Assembly (NCBI GenBank): GCA_913774725.1
Contig: CAJYIG010000142.1
Coordinates: forward strand, 1-8,518
Source: an uncultured Curtobacterium sp.
GTDB lineage: Bacteria; Actinomycetota; Actinomycetes; Actinomycetales; Microbacteriaceae
Reading direction: 5' to 3'
Length of the DNA stretch: 8,518 bases
Position numbers and translations under genes: made by a program. Below are positions 5,519 to 8,518 of the stretch, piece by piece. Numbering within the stretch: position 1 is the stretch's first letter; every line of letters starts with the position of its first letter. Below the pieces are notes generated by a model. It saw only the letters and a program-made list of their open reading frames with translations, had not been told where the DNA came from and made no database searches.

Positions 5519-6405
5519 GCGTCGGACTCGCGAACCAGACCGTCACCGTCACCCGCGCGATCACCACGAAGCGGAGCGCACGAGCACCCCGACCCCGCCC
5601 GACCGCCAAGGGCCTGCCGTTCACCGTCCTCGGGATCGTCTTCCTGGCGATCATGATCTTCCCCGTCTACTGGATGGTGAACACGAGCCTGCAGGCCACC
5701 TCCGGCGCCGCCACCGCGACGTGGTTCCCGTGGAACCCGACCTTCGCCGGCTACCGGGCCGCGTTCGCCCAGCAGGGGCAGAACTTCGTGTCGAGCATGA
5801 TCATCGGGCTCGGCACCGTGGTCCTGACGCTGGCGATCGCGACCCCGGCGGCGTACGGCCTGGCGCGGTTCCGGATGCGCGGCACGAAGGTGTTCCTGCT
5901 CGTGCTGCTCATCACCCAGATGATCCCCGGCATCGTCATCGCGAACGCGCTCTACACGCTGTTCAACAACGTCGGCCTGCTCAACAGCTACGTCGGGCTG
6001 ATCCTGGCCGACAGTGCCGTGCAGGTGCCGTTCGCGATCCTGCTCATGCGGGCGTTCATGGAGTCGATCCCGCCGAGCCTGGTCGAGGCCGCGCTCGTCG
6101 ACGGCGCGAACGACCTGCGTGCGTTCATCTCGATCGTGCTCCCGATCAGCCGCAACGCGATCGTCACCGCGGCACTGTTCACGTTCCTCGGCGCGTGGGG
6201 CGACTTCCTCATCGCCCTCACGCTCACCTCGACCGACGCGGTCCGCCCGATCACGCTCGGCATCTACAACTACATCGGCTCGAACGTCACCGACTGGGGG
6301 CCCGTGATGGCCACGTCGGTCCTCGCGTCGCTGCCGGCGGCCGTGCTCCTCATCGTCGCCCAGCGCTACATCTCCGCCGGTGCCCTCGGCGGCGCGGTCA
6401 AGTGA
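5515..6405 (+). CDS. Sugar ABC transporter permease, MalG/ThuG type
   Basis: A 296-residue partner permease. A basic, Pro/Arg-rich tail (14-33) leads into the first helix (about 35-58), which ends with the MalG-type signature FPVYWMVNTSLQ (49-60). Further helices lie at about 92-118, 126-148, 156-180, 212-236 and 265-285. The EAA loop is E191-A192-A193-L194-V195-D196-G197-A198, with V208-L209-P210 closing it. The start is the ATG overlapping the TGA of the upstream permease. GGAAGG (5499-5504) is 10 nt upstream, inside the preceding gene. After the stop, 49 bp separate it from the ThuA gene, consistent with one transcript. Substrate is unknown from sequence alone. Confidence 0.94.
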   Translation: MSVGLANQTVTVTRAITTKRSARAPRPRPTAKGLPFTVLGIVFLAIMIFPVYWMVNTSLQATSGAATATWFPWNPTFAGYRAAFAQQGQNFVSSMIIGLGTVVLTLAIATPAAYGLARFRMRGTKVFLLVLLITQMIPGIVIANALYTLFNNVGLLNSYVGLILADSAVQVPFAILLMRAFMESIPPSLVEAALVDGANDLRAFISIVLPISRNAIVTAALFTFLGAWGDFLIALTLTSTDAVRPITLGIYNYIGSNVTDWGPVMATSVLASLPAAVLLIVAQRYISAGALGGAVK

Positions 6406-6439
6406 CGACCGTCCACGCCGAGCACCCCGCCACCCCTCC

Positions 6440-6446
6440 AGGAAGG
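6440..6446 (+). promoter_or_regulatory. Ribosome binding site AGGAAGG of the thuA gene
   Basis: AGGAAGG lies 8 nt before the ATG at 6455. It favours that start over the in-frame ATG at 6380, which lies inside the upstream permease gene and would add 25 basic residues ahead of the conserved ThuA N-terminus. Confidence 0.7.
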
Positions 6447-6454
6447 CCCACACC

Positions 6455-7321
6455 ATGACCACCACACCGCTGCGCATCACCGTCTGGGGCGAGAACGTCC
6501 ACGAGCAGGTCGAGCAGCACGTCGCCGAGCGCTACCCCGACGGCATGCACGGCGCGATCGCCGACGGCATCCGCGAGAACCTGCCCGACGCCGTCGTCCG
6601 TACCGCCACCATGCAGGAGCCCGAGCACGGGCTGTCCGAGGCCGTGCTCGCCGAGACCGACGTCCTGACCTGGTGGGGGCACGCCGCCCACGCCGACGTC
6701 GACGACGCCGTGGTCGACCGCGTCCACAAGCACGTGCTGTCCGGCATGGGCCTGGTCGTCCTGCACTCCGGCCACTGGTCGAAGATCTTCGGCAAGCTCA
6801 TGGGCACCACCTGCACCCTGCGCTGGCGGAGCGAGCACGACCAGGAGCTCGTCTGGACCGTCAACCCGCAGCACCCCATCACGCGGGGTGTGCCGAACCC
6901 GATCGTCATCCCCGAGCAGGAGATGTACGGCGAGTACTTCGACGTGCCGACGCCCGACGAACTGGTCTTCATCTCCGGGTTCACCGGCGGCGAGGTCTTC
7001 CGCAGCGGGATGACCTACCGCCGCGGCCTCGGGAAGATCTTCTACTTCTCCCCCGGCGACCAGGACTTCCCCGTGTACCACCACCCGGACGTGCGGCGCG
7101 TGGTCGCGAACGGGGCCGAGTGGGCGCGACCGGAGCGCGAGCGCGAGCTCCCGACCCTGCGCCGCTACGACCTCGGCGAGTACTTCGACGGCCAGCACTA
7201 CCGCGGCCCGTTCGACGACGCCCCCGAGGACGAGGCGACGACCGACACCACCGAACCCGAGGCGACCGCCGACACCACCGAGCCCGGGGCGACCGCCGAG
7301 CCCGCCGAGGCCCGCGCATGA
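6455..7321 (+). CDS. thuA: ThuA-family protein (trehalose utilisation, glutamine-amidotransferase-like fold)
   Basis: A 288-residue cytoplasmic protein. Residues 6-225 show the ThuA signature: VWGENVHEQ (10-18), YPDGMHGAIADG (27-38), VRTATMQEPEHGLSE (48-62), TWWGHAAH (72-79), GMGLVVLHSGHWSKIFGKLMGT (97-118), HPIT (140-143), EMYGEYFDVP (156-165) and GKIFYFSPGDQDFPVYHHPDV (193-213). H104 sits where class I amidotransferase-like folds carry their nucleophile elbow; there is no cysteine there, so amidotransferase chemistry is not expected. In rhizobia ThuA and ThuB are needed for trehalose/maltitol catabolism, linked to 3-keto sugar formation; ThuA's exact reaction is less clear. The C-terminal 30 residues are an acidic, Thr/Ala/Pro-rich tail built of 9-residue repeats. 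The gene overlaps the dehydrogenase gene by ATGA. Family is secure; trehalose as substrate is only suggested. Confidence 0.92.
   Translation: MTTTPLRITVWGENVHEQVEQHVAERYPDGMHGAIADGIRENLPDAVVRTATMQEPEHGLSEAVLAETDVLTWWGHAAHADVDDAVVDRVHKHVLSGMGLVVLHSGHWSKIFGKLMGTTCTLRWRSEHDQELVWTVNPQHPITRGVPNPIVIPEQEMYGEYFDVPTPDELVFISGFTGGEVFRSGMTYRRGLGKIFYFSPGDQDFPVYHHPDVRRVVANGAEWARPERERELPTLRRYDLGEYFDGQHYRGPFDDAPEDEATTDTTEPEATADTTEPGATAEPAEARA
7232..7312 (+). repeat. Three 27-bp tandem repeats encoding the ThuA C-terminal tail
   Basis: Units at 7232-7258, 7259-7285 and 7286-7312 encode EATTDTTEP, EATADTTEP and GATAEPAEA. The first two differ by only a few bases and the third has diverged. Because the unit is a multiple of three, copy-number change would keep the frame. 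The repeat lies outside the conserved ThuA domain, ends 5 bp before the next start codon, and supplies the weak GAGG (7307-7310) ribosome site of the dehydrogenase gene. Confidence 0.85.
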
Positions 7322-8439
7322 CCGACCACGCCCCGCTGCGGGTCGTGCAGGTCGGCGCCGGCGGGATGGGCCGCGCCTGGCTCGGCACCGTCGCTGCCGA
7401 CCCGGACGTCGAACTCGTCGGCGTCGTCGACCTCGACCTCGACGCCGCGCGCGCCGGGGCCGAGCTCGCCGGCGCCCCGACCGTCCCCGTCGGTCGTGAC
7501 CTGCCCGCGCTCCTGGCGGACACCGGTGCCGAGGCCGTGCTCGACATCACGGTGCCCGTCGCCCACCACCCGGTCACGATGGACGCCCTGCACGCCGGGC
7601 TACCCGTCCTCGGTGAGAAGCCCGCGGCGCAGACCGTCGCCGAGGCGCTCTCCCTGGCCGCCGCCGCCGAGGCCACCGGGCAGCTGTTCATGGTGTCGCA
7701 GTCCCGTCGGTACAACGACCAGCTCGTCGCCTTCCGGCAGCACGTCCGCGCACTCGGCGGGGTCGGCAGCCTGAACACCCGCTTCGCGAAGGCCCCGCAC
7801 TTCGGCGGCTTCCGTGAGGAGATGGACGACGTACTGCTCCTCGACATGGCGATCCACGCGTTCGACTCGGCCCGGTACGTGCTCGAGCGTGAACCGGTGT
7901 CGGTGTACTGCGAATCGTGGAACCCGGCGTGGTCCTGGTACCGCGGGGACGCGGACGCCGCCGCGGTCTTCACCTTCGAGGACGACGTCCGCTACGTCTA
8001 CGACGGCTCGTGGTGCGCGCCCGGCGACGAGACCTCGTGGAACGGGGACTGGCGTGCGACCGGTGCGTCGGGCTCGGCGGCGTGGGACGGCGACCACGAC
8101 CCGTCGAGCGTGATCGACGACGCACCCGGCACGCCGGCAGGTGCCGAGGGGGTCGGTACCGAGATCGCCGGGGCGCTCGCGTCCTTCGTCCGGGCGGTCC
8201 GCACCGGGACGACGCCCGACGGCGAGGTCCACGGCAACGTGATGAGCCTGGTGATGGTCGACGCGGCGATCGCCTCGGCGCGCTCGGGACAGCGGGTGGT
8301 GGTCGACGACGTGCTCGAGCAGGCGCACGCGACGGCGCTCGAGGTCGAGCGGGACGACGCGGTCCGCGAGCGGCTCGCCGCGTGGGGGTCGGTCCGGCAG
8401 GCGCTCGCCTCCGCGCCGGACCGGACGCCGGCGGGCTGA
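7318..8439 (+). CDS. Gfo/Idh/MocA-family NAD(P)-dependent sugar dehydrogenase (ThuB-like position)
   Basis: A 373-residue cytoplasmic oxidoreductase. The N-terminal Rossmann fold opens with VVQVGAGGMGRAW (residues 9-21, glycine-rich loop 13-18), with an acidic residue at the end of the second strand (VGVVDLD, D38/D40), which favours NAD(H). E100-K101-P102 is the family EKP motif, with K101 the predicted catalytic lysine. D176 and H180 in LLLDMAIHAFDSARY match the second catalytic signature (DxxxH). The C-terminal domain (about 125-370) has the usual sheet and an insert around 230-280 rich in Trp, Asp and Gly. The ATG at 7318 overlaps the ThuA stop (ATGA), so the pair is co-translated. By position it corresponds to rhizobial ThuB, which oxidises intact disaccharides to 3-keto forms. 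Other members oxidise inositols or monosaccharides, so the substrate is open. It is the last gene, 32 bp before a strong hairpin. Confidence 0.93.
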   Translation: MTDHAPLRVVQVGAGGMGRAWLGTVAADPDVELVGVVDLDLDAARAGAELAGAPTVPVGRDLPALLADTGAEAVLDITVPVAHHPVTMDALHAGLPVLGEKPAAQTVAEALSLAAAAEATGQLFMVSQSRRYNDQLVAFRQHVRALGGVGSLNTRFAKAPHFGGFREEMDDVLLLDMAIHAFDSARYVLEREPVSVYCESWNPAWSWYRGDADAAAVFTFEDDVRYVYDGSWCAPGDETSWNGDWRATGASGSAAWDGDHDPSSVIDDAPGTPAGAEGVGTEIAGALASFVRAVRTGTTPDGEVHGNVMSLVMVDAAIASARSGQRVVVDDVLEQAHATALEVERDDAVRERLAAWGSVRQALASAPDRTPAG

Positions 8440-8471
8440 CGCGAGCACGCGCCGGATCGCGACGCGGTACC

Positions 8472-8513
8472 GGACGGGAGGCGCGGTGCCGGCAGGCACC
8501 GCGCCTCCCGTCC
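8472..8513 (+). terminator. Operon-end hairpin with 19-bp perfect stem
   Basis: GGACGGGAGGCGCGGTGCC (8472-8490) pairs without mismatch with 8495-8513 around a GGCA loop. It lies 32 bp after the dehydrogenase stop and should end the five-gene transcript. The window stops 5 bases later (GTCCC), so a downstream U tract cannot be judged, but none has begun. Being symmetric, it could serve a converging gene as well. The same outer stem occurs at 1851-1892. Confidence 0.85.
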
Positions 8514-8518
8514 GTCCC

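Noticed and set aside
5482..6480. Minus-strand open frame of 332 codons opposite the second permease
   Set aside because: The composition is highly charged and repetitive, with no domain and no ribosome site. The plus-strand permease here has a full EAA loop and membrane helices.
7600..8499. Minus-strand open frame of 299 codons opposite the dehydrogenase gene
   Set aside because: It would start inside the operon-end hairpin and encodes an Arg/Val-rich sequence without motifs. The plus strand carries intact EKP and DxxxH motifs.
1..8518. Defence system, CRISPR array, mobile element or biosynthetic cluster
   Set aside because: No spaced direct repeats, transposase, integrase, nuclease or synthase motifs are present. 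All genes fit carbohydrate uptake and oxidation, with uniform composition.

Overview
The window is very GC-rich (roughly 70% by eye), with strong third-position G/C bias, AGGAGG-type ribosome sites and four-base stop/start overlaps. It carries two sugar ABC importers without their own ATPase genes. This points to a high-GC actinobacterium, most likely a Microbacteriaceae member. The resemblance to Curtobacterium is an impression, not a result. No tRNA, rRNA, CRISPR array, insertion sequence or integrase is visible.

Layout. (1) Bases 1-1750, minus strand: the start of a sugar-uptake operon. A lipoprotein solute-binding protein with a Tat-like signal (1750->431) is followed, with a GTGA overlap, by a MalF-type permease (434->1, running off the window). 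(2) Bases 1751-2002: a non-coding stretch with a 16-bp perfect palindrome just upstream of the binding-protein gene, a hairpin, and several short repeats. (3) Bases 2003-3022, minus strand: a LacI-family repressor. (4) Bases 3023-3271: a divergent regulatory region with two AAAGCGCTTT boxes inside one larger inverted repeat, overlapping a plausible forward promoter. (5) Bases 3272-8439, plus strand: a compact five-gene operon of solute-binding lipoprotein, two permeases, a ThuA-family protein and a Gfo/Idh/MocA dehydrogenase, followed by a 19-bp-stem hairpin at 8472-8513.

How the genes fit together. The right-hand operon has the parts of the rhizobial thu (trehalose/maltitol utilisation) locus: LacI-family regulator, binding protein, two permeases, ThuA and a ThuB-like oxidoreductase. 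It lacks the ATPase (ThuK). The likely picture is that the lipoprotein captures an oligosaccharide and the two permeases import it using an ATPase encoded elsewhere (MsiK-like). The dehydrogenase, with ThuA, would then oxidise the intact sugar, possibly to a 3-keto derivative. The LacI repressor probably controls this operon and itself through the AAAGCGCTTT pair. The left-hand importer lacks that box and has a different palindrome, so it is probably under another regulator. Sugar specificity cannot be read from the sequence for either importer.
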